A stretch of 64,000 nucleotides of DNA, taken from Marinimicrococcus flavescens. GTDB lineage: Bacteria; Pseudomonadota; Alphaproteobacteria; Geminicoccales; Geminicoccaceae. The notes under the pieces are model-generated. The model was not told the DNA's origin and did not search any database. It was given only the letters and a program-made list of their open reading frames with translations. The position numbers were made by a program, and so were the translations under genes. The DNA is taken from assembly GCA_029211145.1 (NCBI GenBank), contig JARGEQ010000006.1:49665-113664 (forward strand). The letters run 5' to 3'. The stretch's first letter is position 1; every line of letters begins with the position of its first letter. Of this stretch, positions 1-7,402 are shown one piece after another.

Positions 1-837
1 GAGAAGCTCCGCGAGCTTTCCGGCGGCGAGTGGTCCATCAAGCAGTTCCCCGCCAACGCCCTGGGCGGCGAGCGCGAGATGGTCGAGGGCGCGCAGCTGG
101 GCACCGTCGACCTGGTGATCACCTCCACCGGGCCCGTCGGCAACTTCGTGCCCGAGGTGCTGATCACCGACATCCCCTTCCTGTTCCGCGACTACGAGCA
201 CGCGCATGCGGTGCTCGACGGCGAGATCGGCCAGGAGATCCTCGGCCAGTTCCCCAATCACGGGCTGGTGGCGCTGGCCTGGGGCGAGAACGGATTCAGG
301 AACCTCACCAACAACAAGGTGGCGGTGAAGACGCCGGAGGACGCCGAGGGTCTCAAGATCCGCACCATGGAGAACCAGGTGCACATGGCGGCCTTCCGCG
401 AGCTGGGCGTGCTGCCCACGCCGATGGCCTTCCCCGAGCTCTTCACGGCCCTCCAGCAGGGCACGGTGGACGGCCAGGAGAACCCGATCGGGGTGATCCT
501 CTCGGCCAAGTTCGCGCAAGTGCAGAAATATCTCTCGCTCACCAACCACGTCTATTCGCCGGCGCTGATCATCATCTCGCCGTCGGTCTGGGACGGGCTC
601 TCGGACGAGGAGAAGGGCTGGTTCAACGAGGCCGCCAAGGCCGGCGCCAAGGCCATGCGCGAGAAGGCCGAGGCTGACGCCCGCGACGGCGTGGCCGAGC
701 TCGAGAAGCAGGGCATGACGGTGGTCTCCAACGTCGACCGCGCCGCCTTCGAGGAGGCCCTGGCGCCGGTGTTCGCCGAGTTCGCCAAGAAGTTCGGCCA
801 GGACAGGATCGACGCGATCCGCGCCGTCGGCAACTGA
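1..837 (+). CDS. dctP: TRAP transporter substrate-binding protein DctP (5' end outside window)
   Basis: Periplasmic solute-binding component of a tripartite ATP-independent transporter. The frame is open from base 1 and ends in TGA at 835-837, so the signal peptide and N-terminus lie left of the window. About 278 residues are visible. Typical DctP-family features are the early segment LGGEREMVEGAQLGTVDL, the central IRTMENQVH with the arginine that normally contacts a substrate carboxylate, and FPELFTALQQGTVDGQENP. It is followed by dctQ after 38 bp and then dctM, forming a complete PQM operon on the plus strand. The substrate cannot be read from the sequence; carboxylates are usual for the family. 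Confidence 0.93.
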   Translation, partial: EKLRELSGGEWSIKQFPANALGGEREMVEGAQLGTVDLVITSTGPVGNFVPEVLITDIPFLFRDYEHAHAVLDGEIGQEILGQFPNHGLVALAWGENGFRNLTNNKVAVKTPEDAEGLKIRTMENQVHMAAFRELGVLPTPMAFPELFTALQQGTVDGQENPIGVILSAKFAQVQKYLSLTNHVYSPALIIISPSVWDGLSDEEKGWFNEAAKAGAKAMREKAEADARDGVAELEKQGMTVVSNVDRAAFEEALAPVFAEFAKKFGQDRIDAIRAVGN

Positions 838-875
838 GCCCGGCAGACGCAGGCCCGGCCCGGGAGTCCCTGAGC

Positions 876-1415
876 ATGCTCGACCTCCTGCGCCGCGCCG
901 ACCGGCAGGTGTTCCGCTGGTCGCTGCGGCTCGCCATGGCGCTCCTCGTGGTCATGGCCTGCGTCTCGCTGTGGCAGGTGATCAGCCGCTTCCTGCTGGA
1001 GCAGCCGGCGGCGTGGACCGAGATAACCGCCCGCTCGCTCAATGTGTGGATGGTCTATCTGGGCCTCGTCGCCACCTTCCGGGCCGGCGCGCTGATCTCG
1101 GTCGAGCTGCTGCTCGCCAAGGCCAAAGGCCGGTTCCGCGCGGCGGTGGTCGCCGCGGTGGCCGGCCTCAGCCTGGGCGTGCTGCTGGTGATGCTGTGGT
1201 TCGGCATCGACATGGTCCAGCGGGCGCGCTTCCAGATGCTGGCCGGCATCGACAATCCCTTCACCGGAGGAGGCATCTCCATCGCCTTGGTCTATCTGGC
1301 GATTCCGGTGGGGGCGGCACTCTCGATCGTCGCGGTGGTGGCGCGGGCTGGCGAGGAGATCGCCCGCTCGCTCGGCCGCCTGCCGCCCGAGAGCGCCGTG
1401 ATCCACGAAGTCTAG
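876..1415 (+). CDS. dctQ: TRAP transporter small permease subunit DctQ
   Basis: 179-residue membrane protein, the usual size for DctQ. It has four hydrophobic segments, at about residues 15-37, 50-68, 90-113 and 135-155, and the family-typical WQVISRF and WTEITARSLNVWMVYLG stretches. It pairs with DctM in the inner membrane as the small subunit. The ATG at 876 is preceded by a GGGAGT purine stretch. It sits between dctP (38-bp gap) and dctM (27-bp gap) in the same orientation, so co-transcription is very likely. Confidence 0.93.
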   Translation: MLDLLRRADRQVFRWSLRLAMALLVVMACVSLWQVISRFLLEQPAAWTEITARSLNVWMVYLGLVATFRAGALISVELLLAKAKGRFRAAVVAAVAGLSLGVLLVMLWFGIDMVQRARFQMLAGIDNPFTGGGISIALVYLAIPVGAALSIVAVVARAGEEIARSLGRLPPESAVIHEV

Positions 1416-1442
1416 AGCGGCGCCGGGCCCGGGAGCGCAGCG

Positions 1443-2717
1443 ATGTCGAGCTTCATGCTGGTAGCGATGGTGGTGCTGTTCGCGCTCAGCGTGCCCATTG
1501 CCGTGGCCATCCTCGCCGCCTCCATCGGCGGCATCGCCTTCTTCACCTCGATGCCGCTGGTGGTCGTTGCGCAAAAGCTGATGACCACCCTCGACAGCTT
1601 CCCGCTGCTGGCGATCCCCTTCTTCATCCTGGCCGGCAACCTCATGGAGGCGGGCGGGATCTCGGCCCGGCTGGTGGACTTCGCCAAGGCGGTGGTGGGC
1701 GGCGTGCAGGGCGGCCTCGCCTGCTCGTGCGTCTTCACCTGCATGATCTTCGCCTCGGTCTCGGGCTCCAGCGTCGCCACCACCTTCGCCATCGGCGCCA
1801 TCATCATCCCGGCGATGGCCAAGCACGGCTATCCGCGCAATTTCGCCGCCTCGCTCCAGGCCACCTCCGCCGAGCTCGGCGTCATCATCCCGCCCTCGAT
1901 CCCGATGATCCTCTACGGCGTCAGCGCCGAGGTCTCGATCGGCGAGCTGTTCGTGGCGGGCATCGGCCCGGGGCTGCTGATCGGCGCCGCGCTCACCCTC
2001 TATGTCTGGCTCGCCTGCCGCCGGCGCGGCTGGGGCCTCGACGATCACGAGGGCCGCCTGCCGCTGCCGGCCGCCACCCGCCGCGCCGCCCTTGCGCTCA
2101 TCATGCCGGTGATCGTCATCGGCGGCATCTACCAGGGCGTGTTCACCCCGACCGAGGCCTCGGTGGTGGCGGTGTTCTACGCGCTCGCCATCGGCATGGG
2201 CGTCTACCGCGCCATCGGCTGGGGCGATCTCGCCGCGGTGCTGCAAAAGTCGGTGATCTCCTCGACCATCATCCTCTTCGTCATCGCCGCCGCCGGCCTC
2301 TTCAGCTTCCTCATCACCCGCGCCGGCGTGCCGGCCGCTGTGGGCGCGTGGATCGGCGGCGTCATCGCCGACCCCTACCTCTTCCTCCTGGTGGTCAACG
2401 TCTTCCTCTTCGTCGTCGGCATGTTCGTCGAGACCTCGGCCGCCATCATCGTGCTGGCGCCGATCCTCACGCCGGTGGCCATGCAGTTCGGCGTGGATCC
2501 GGTCCATTTCGGCCTGATCGTGGTGGTGAACCTGGCGTTGGGCATGATCACCCCGCCCTTCGGGGTGAACCTGTTCGCCGCCTGCCAGGTAGCCAGGATC
2601 CCCTTCGAGAGCATCGTGCCGCGGCTGCTGCCGTTCGTCCTCACGGTGATGCTCTGCCTCGGCATCATCACCTACGTACCGCAGCTCTCGCTGATCTTCC
2701 GCGACCTGCTGTACTGA
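1443..2717 (+). CDS. dctM: TRAP transporter large permease subunit DctM
   Basis: 424-residue polytopic inner-membrane protein, full length for DctM, which carries the sodium-coupled transport path. Family landmarks are PLLAIPFFILAGNLMEAGG near residue 55, SGSSVATTFAIGAIIIPAM near 105, the IIPPSIPMILYGV motif near 145, and a C-terminal LALGMITPPFGVNLF segment. The ATG at 1443 follows a GGGAGCGCAGCG leader. It is the last gene of the dctPQM operon and is followed directly by a strong GC hairpin. Confidence 0.95.
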   Translation: MSSFMLVAMVVLFALSVPIAVAILAASIGGIAFFTSMPLVVVAQKLMTTLDSFPLLAIPFFILAGNLMEAGGISARLVDFAKAVVGGVQGGLACSCVFTCMIFASVSGSSVATTFAIGAIIIPAMAKHGYPRNFAASLQATSAELGVIIPPSIPMILYGVSAEVSIGELFVAGIGPGLLIGAALTLYVWLACRRRGWGLDDHEGRLPLPAATRRAALALIMPVIVIGGIYQGVFTPTEASVVAVFYALAIGMGVYRAIGWGDLAAVLQKSVISSTIILFVIAAAGLFSFLITRAGVPAAVGAWIGGVIADPYLFLLVVNVFLFVVGMFVETSAAIIVLAPILTPVAMQFGVDPVHFGLIVVVNLALGMITPPFGVNLFAACQVARIPFESIVPRLLPFVLTVMLCLGIITYVPQLSLIFRDLLY

Positions 2718-2719
2718 AG

Positions 2720-2744
2720 GCCCGCCGCGGCTTGCGCGGCGGGC
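2720..2744 (+). terminator. GC-rich hairpin after dctM
   Basis: A 9-bp perfect stem (GCCCGCCGC / GCGGCGGGC) with a 7-nt loop starts three bases after the dctM stop. No long T-run follows, so it is only a candidate intrinsic terminator, but its position at the end of the TRAP operon fits. Confidence 0.55.
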
Positions 2745-2788
2745 TCCGGCCCTTGCCCTCTCTCGCACGCGATGATTGAACGGTCTAA

Positions 2789-2803
2789 CGCGATATTATC
2801 GCG
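2789..2803. promoter_or_regulatory. 15-bp palindrome upstream of the Sel1 array
   Basis: CGCGATATTATCGCG is a perfect inverted repeat with 7-bp arms and one central base, inside an AT-rich island of an otherwise very GC-rich region. It lies about 60 bp upstream of the first Sel1 gene and about 45 bp after the dctM hairpin. A TTGAAC hexamer lies at 2776-2781, but spacing to an obvious -10 is poor. An operator for a regulator of the array is an inference only. Confidence 0.35.
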
Positions 2804-2864
2804 CTCGACATGACCGGCGCCGCGCCCGGGCCGACGGGGCGACCTGCCATTGCTGCGAGCCTTC

Positions 2865-5063
2865 ATGACCGCCCAGCCCATTCCTCCGCTCCGCCGCGTT
2901 CTTCGTCTCTCGCTGGCGGCCGCCACCCTGCTCGCCGCCGCCGCCACCTCCACCGCCGCGCCACTGCCGCTTGGCCCCGACGAGATCGCGGCGCAGGAGG
3001 CAGCGCGGCGCGCCGAGGCCGCCGCCGAGGTCGAGCGCCTGCGCGAGAGGGCCGAGGAGGGCGACGCCCAGGCGCAGTACCTCCTGGGATATGCCTACGC
3101 CGAGGGCGACGGGGTAATGCGCGACCTCGCGGAGGCGCTGCGCTGGTACCGGGCCGCCGCCGAGCAGGGCGAGCGCCACGCCCAGAACAACCTGGGCGCC
3201 ATGTACGGCACGGGCGAAGGCGTTCCGCAGGACGAGGAGGAGGCGGTCCGCTGGTTCCGCCGCGCGGCAAGGCAGGGCGACCCGTTGGCGGCCCTCAATC
3301 TGGGCATCCGCTACCGTGACGGTGTCGGCGTGGAGCGCGATCCCGCGCAGGCAGTGGCGTGGCTGGAACGCGCGGCGCGGGGCGGCGAGCTGGACGCGCA
3401 GCTCTCCCTGGCCTGGATGTTCGAGCAGGGAGACGGCGTGCCACCGGACCCCGCCGCCGCCCTGCGGTGGTTCCGCCGCGCCGCCAACCGGGGCGACGCC
3501 GGCGCCCAGAACATGATGGGCGTGGCCTACGGCCGGGGCAAGGGCGTGCCAGTCGACCTCGCGGAGGCCGCGCGGTGGTACCGCCGGGCAGCCGCGCAAG
3601 GCCATTCCCACGGACAGCTCAACCTCGCGCACCGCTACCGGTTCGGCGAGGGCGTGCCGTTGGACCTCGAGGAGGCGGCGCGGCTCTACCGCCGGGCGGC
3701 CGGGCAGGGCGAGGCCATCGCCGCCTACGAGCTCGGCCGCCTCCACGCGGACGAGGACGGCCCGCTGACCGACTACGCCGAGGCGGCGCGATGGTACCGG
3801 ATGGCGGTGGAGCTGGGCAGCATCGGCGCGGCGAACGAGCTCGGCGTGCTTTACGGCCGTGGCCAGGGGGTGGCGCAGGACTACGCCGAAGCGGCGCGCT
3901 GGTACCGGATGGCGGCCGAGAAGGGCGTTGCCACCGCGCAGCTCAACCTCGCGCACCGCTACCGGTTCGGCCAGGGGGTGGATCAGGATCTCGAGGAGGC
4001 GGCACGCTGGTACCGGCTGGCCGCCGCGCAGGGAGATCCCGACGCCCAGTTCGGCCTCGCGCTCATGCATGAGCAGGGAACCGGCGTGCCGCAGGACCGC
4101 GCGGAGGCCGCCCGCCTCTACCGGCTGGCAGCAGAGCAGGGAGACCTTGCGGCGCAGTTCAACCTCGCGCTGCTCTACGAGGAAGGCACGGGCGTCCCGC
4201 AGGACCTTGAGGAGGCGGCGCGCCTCTACCGGCTCGGCGCAGAGCAGGGAGACGCCGACGCGCAGTACCAGCTCGCCAGCATGTACCTGGACGGCCGGGG
4301 CGTGCCGCTCGACACGAAGGAGGGCGTCCGCCTCCTGCGCCTCGCAGTGGCGCAGGGCGACGCCTTCGCCCAGAACCTCCTGGGCCACCTCCTTCTCAAC
4401 GGCTACGGCGTCACCAAGGACCCCGCCGAGGCGCGCCGCCTCTTCCTGCTGGCGGCGGAGCAGGGCAACGAGGTGGCGATGTTCAACCTCGGTCTGATCC
4501 ACCAGAAAGGCCTGGGAGTGATCGAGGACATGGCCGAGGCGACGCGCTGGTACACGCTCGCCGCCGAGCACGGCGACCTCGACGCCCAGCGCGAGCTCGC
4601 CGGCATGTACGAGAACGGCATCGGCGTGAACCGGGACATGGACGAGGCCGTGCACTGGTACCGCCGCGCCGCCGAGGGCGGCAACGCGGACGCCCGCAAC
4701 ATGATGGGCTTCTTCCACGAGACCGGCCACGGCGCGCCGCAGGATCTCGCCGAGGCCGCCCGCTGGTACCGCCTCGCCGCCGACGATGGCGATGCCTACG
4801 GCCGCTACAATCTAGGGCTGCTCCACGAGCAGGGCCGCGGCGTCGAGCGCGATCAGGCCATGGCGCTGGCCCTCTTCTCCCTCGCCGCCGCCGACGCCGA
4901 CGGCTCCCTCTTCCTCCTCGCCACGGCAGCCGGCGCGCGCGTCGGGCTCGCGCTGGACGCCGCCGGGCGCGAGCGGGCCCGGGCGCTGATCCGCGACGGC
5001 GCCCCCGCCCTTCCCCCCTCCCGCGAGGCCGCCCTCGAGCCCCCTGCGGCAGCCGCCCCCTGA
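2865..5063 (+). CDS. Secreted Sel1-repeat protein (array member 1)
   Basis: 732 residues with a signal-peptide-like N-terminus (charged start, then LSLAAATLLAAAATSTAA) and no lipobox cysteine, unlike the seven following paralogues. It is then almost entirely Sel1-like (SLR) repeats. I count about 17 units of some 36 residues with the pattern LG-x-Y-x-x-G-x-GV-x-x-D-x-x-EA-x-RWYR-x-AAEQG. SLR arrays form alpha-solenoids that usually bind other proteins. The ATG at 2865 was preferred over an upstream TTG at 2850 because the paralogues start with MTALP in the same leader context (gcgagcc-n-tcatgacc). The C-terminus is proline/alanine-rich. Specific function is unknown. Confidence 0.88.
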   Translation: MTAQPIPPLRRVLRLSLAAATLLAAAATSTAAPLPLGPDEIAAQEAARRAEAAAEVERLRERAEEGDAQAQYLLGYAYAEGDGVMRDLAEALRWYRAAAEQGERHAQNNLGAMYGTGEGVPQDEEEAVRWFRRAARQGDPLAALNLGIRYRDGVGVERDPAQAVAWLERAARGGELDAQLSLAWMFEQGDGVPPDPAAALRWFRRAANRGDAGAQNMMGVAYGRGKGVPVDLAEAARWYRRAAAQGHSHGQLNLAHRYRFGEGVPLDLEEAARLYRRAAGQGEAIAAYELGRLHADEDGPLTDYAEAARWYRMAVELGSIGAANELGVLYGRGQGVAQDYAEAARWYRMAAEKGVATAQLNLAHRYRFGQGVDQDLEEAARWYRLAAAQGDPDAQFGLALMHEQGTGVPQDRAEAARLYRLAAEQGDLAAQFNLALLYEEGTGVPQDLEEAARLYRLGAEQGDADAQYQLASMYLDGRGVPLDTKEGVRLLRLAVAQGDAFAQNLLGHLLLNGYGVTKDPAEARRLFLLAAEQGNEVAMFNLGLIHQKGLGVIEDMAEATRWYTLAAEHGDLDAQRELAGMYENGIGVNRDMDEAVHWYRRAAEGGNADARNMMGFFHETGHGAPQDLAEAARWYRLAADDGDAYGRYNLGLLHEQGRGVERDQAMALALFSLAAADADGSLFLLATAAGARVGLALDAAGRERARALIRDGAPALPPSREAALEPPAAAAP

Positions 5064-5088
5064 CGCCCTGCAAGCCCTGCGAGCCACC

Positions 5089-6357
5089 ATGCCTACCCTG
5101 CCCCGCCGCCCGCGCCGCACGCCCGCCCTCGCCCTGCCGCTGGCCGCGCTTCTGCTCACGGGCTGCCAGGCCCCGCCGCCGAGCGATGCGACCCCTGCCG
5201 CCGCGGCCGAGCAGGCGGCGCAGAGGGAGCGCCAGAAGGTGCTGATCGAGCGCCTGCTGCCGCTGGCCGAGGCGGGCGACGGGGACGCGCAGTTCCTGAT
5301 CGGCCACACCTATGCCGACGAGAGCGGTGGAGCGGCCGATCCGGCCGAGGCGGCGCGCTGGTTCCGGCTCGCCGCAGGGCAGGGCATCGCGAACGCGCAA
5401 TACGCGCTCGGGAGGCTTTACGACGAGGGCAGAGGTGTGCCTCTCGACGACGCCGAGGCCGTCCGCTGGTATCGCATGGCGGCCGAGCAGGGCGACGCCC
5501 CCGCCCAGAACAACCTGGGTGTCATGTATTCCACGGGCGAAGGCGTGGCGCAGGACCTCGACGAGGCGGTGCGCTGGCAGCGTCTCGCAGCCGCGCAGGG
5601 CCTTTCCGATGCCCAGCTCAATCTCGGCTCGAGATACCTCAACGGCACGGGCGTGCCCGAGGATCACGCGGAAGCGGCGCGCCTGATCCGCCTCGCGGCC
5701 GGGCAGGGACACCCCATGGCGGAGTTCCTGCTCGGCCGGGTGCATGAGCGCGGCAAGGGCGTGAAGCAGGACCAGGCGGAAGCGCTGCGCTGGTACCGCC
5801 TCGCGGCAGAGCACGGCAATGCCGCCGCCCAGTACCATCTCGCGACGAGCTACCGGGACGGCGAGGGCGTGGCCCGAGACCTGGCTGAAGCAGCCACGTG
5901 GTTCCGCAAGGCCGCCGAGCAGGGCGACGCGAGCGCGCAGCACGATCTGGCCTGGTTGTACAAGGAAGGTCATGGCGTGTCCCGGGACGATGCCGCCGCG
6001 GCGCGCTGGTTTCGTGTGGCGGCAGAGCAGGGGCACGCCGGCGCACAGAACACGCTGGCTTTCCTCCACGCCGAGGGCGACGGGGTGCCCCAGGACATGG
6101 GCGAGGCCGTCCGCTGGTACCGCGCGGCCGCCGCGCAGGAGGATGCCTCCGCCCTCTACAATCTCGGGGTTCTGTACGAGCACGGCAGGGGCGTGCCGCA
6201 GGATACCGCCGAGGCCGTGCGCCTGTACCGGCTCGCCGCCGGGCAGGGCCATCATTCAGCCATGCTGAATCTGGGCGTCCTACAGGGACGGCGACGGCGT
6301 GAAGCAGGACCAGGCCGAAGCGGTGCGCTGGTTCCGGCTTCTGGCGGAGGAAGGTGA
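5089..6357 (+). CDS. N-terminal fragment of Sel1-repeat lipoprotein (member 2)
   Basis: This frame carries the lipoprotein signal (LAALLLTGC, cysteine near residue 26) and about nine Sel1 repeats. It then runs out of phase after residue ~397 and ends with about 25 unrelated residues rich in R and G. If translated alone it would give a shortened, still membrane-anchored repeat protein of 422 residues. It follows member 1 after 25 bp. Confidence 0.6.
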   Translation: MPTLPRRPRRTPALALPLAALLLTGCQAPPPSDATPAAAAEQAAQRERQKVLIERLLPLAEAGDGDAQFLIGHTYADESGGAADPAEAARWFRLAAGQGIANAQYALGRLYDEGRGVPLDDAEAVRWYRMAAEQGDAPAQNNLGVMYSTGEGVAQDLDEAVRWQRLAAAQGLSDAQLNLGSRYLNGTGVPEDHAEAARLIRLAAGQGHPMAEFLLGRVHERGKGVKQDQAEALRWYRLAAEHGNAAAQYHLATSYRDGEGVARDLAEAATWFRKAAEQGDASAQHDLAWLYKEGHGVSRDDAAAARWFRVAAEQGHAGAQNTLAFLHAEGDGVPQDMGEAVRWYRAAAAQEDASALYNLGVLYEHGRGVPQDTAEAVRLYRLAAGQGHHSAMLNLGVLQGRRRREAGPGRSGALVPASGGGR

Positions 6358-7375
6358 CGCAGAGGGACAGACTGCCCTGGGCACGATGTACCTGCAGGGG
6401 TCGGGCGTGCCGGAAAACCCGGCGGAGGCGCGGCGCCTCTATCTTCTGGCGGCGGCGCAGGGCTTCGCGCCGGCACAGCGGAACCTGGGCCTCATCCACG
6501 AGACCGGCCAGGGCGTCCCCGAGGATGACGCTGAGGCCTCCCGCTGGTACCGGCTGGCTGCCGAGCAAGGAGATGCGGCCGCCCAGTTCGACCTTGCGCT
6601 CCTGTACAGGGCCGGCACCGGCGTGCCGCAGGATCATGCCGAGGCCGCACACTGGCTCCGCCTCGCCGCCGGGCAGGAGCATCGCGATGCGCAGTTCGTC
6701 CTCGGCTTTCTGCATGTACTGGGCGAGGGCGTCCCGGAGGACATGGCGGAAGCGCGGCGTCTCTATCTGCTGGCGGCGAGCCAGGGAAGCCCGGAAGCAC
6801 AATCCGCCCTGGGCCATCTGCACGCCCTGGGTCTGGACGGCGAGGAGGATCCCGCCGAGGCGGCGCACTGGTACGGGCTTGCCGCCGAGCAGGGGGAGGC
6901 CTTTGCCCAGCGCGAGCTCGCCGGCATGTACGAGAACGGCATCGGCGTGAACCGGGACATGGACGAGGCCGTGCACTGGTACCGCCGCGCCGCCGAGGGC
7001 GGCAACGCGGACGCCCGCAACATGATGGGCTTCTTCCACGAGACCGGCCAGGGCGTGCCGCAGGATCTCGCCGAAGCCGCCCGCTGGTACCGCCGCTCCG
7101 CCGACGATGGCGACGCCTACGGCCTCTACAATCTGGGCCTGCTCCACGAGCAGGGCCGCGGCGTCGAGCGCGATCTGGCGCTGGCCTTGGCCCTCTTCAC
7201 CCTGGCCGCCGAGGCCGCCGAGGACTCCCTCTTCGCCACCGCCGAGATGGCCCTCGACCGGCTCGCCCCAACGCTCGGCCCGGCCGATCGCGAACGGGCC
7301 GAGGCGCTGGTGCGCGCCGGCCGTGCCCCGACGCAGGACGCGGCGCCCGGGTCACCACCCGCGATCGATCCCTGA
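6299..7375 (+). CDS. C-terminal fragment of Sel1-repeat protein (member 2)
   Basis: Open frame of 358 residues from a GTG at 6299 containing about eight or nine Sel1 repeats and the usual array C-terminus (AEMALDRL...ADRERAEALVRAG). It has no signal sequence and no Shine-Dalgarno, and its coding similarity begins upstream of the GTG, at the frame break. It is therefore the distal half of the gene that starts at 5089 rather than an independent gene. It contains the 146-bp stretch (6905-7050) identical to member 1. Confidence 0.55.
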   Translation: MKQDQAEAVRWFRLLAEEGDAEGQTALGTMYLQGSGVPENPAEARRLYLLAAAQGFAPAQRNLGLIHETGQGVPEDDAEASRWYRLAAEQGDAAAQFDLALLYRAGTGVPQDHAEAAHWLRLAAGQEHRDAQFVLGFLHVLGEGVPEDMAEARRLYLLAASQGSPEAQSALGHLHALGLDGEEDPAEAAHWYGLAAEQGEAFAQRELAGMYENGIGVNRDMDEAVHWYRRAAEGGNADARNMMGFFHETGQGVPQDLAEAARWYRRSADDGDAYGLYNLGLLHEQGRGVERDLALALALFTLAAEAAEDSLFATAEMALDRLAPTLGPADRERAEALVRAGRAPTQDAAPGSPPAIDP

Positions 7376-7402
7376 CCACACCTGTAACTGCCGCGAGCCG
7401 TC

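Larger units (their letters stand above)
5089..7375 (+). pseudogene. Sel1-repeat lipoprotein gene with internal frameshift (array member 2)
   Basis: Lipoprotein start MPTLPRRPRR followed by the lipobox LLLTGC, then about 18 Sel1 repeats. The frame breaks at 6280/6281. Upstream the repeat reads LNLGV, and downstream, in another frame, YRDGDGVKQDQAEAVRWF. Inserting two bases (for example GC, giving a CGC codon) restores LNLGVRYRDGDGV, which matches LNLGIRYRDGVGV in member 1. A 2-bp deletion or a sequencing/assembly error explains this exactly. Joined, the protein would be about 762 residues, close to member 3. The two frames are listed separately. It is either a recent pseudogene or an intact gene misread. 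Confidence 0.75.

Noticed and set aside
552..2768. Minus-strand 738-codon frame opposite dctM
   Set aside because: Its translation is low-complexity (His, Asp, Gly, Arg rich) and it lies opposite three clear TRAP genes.
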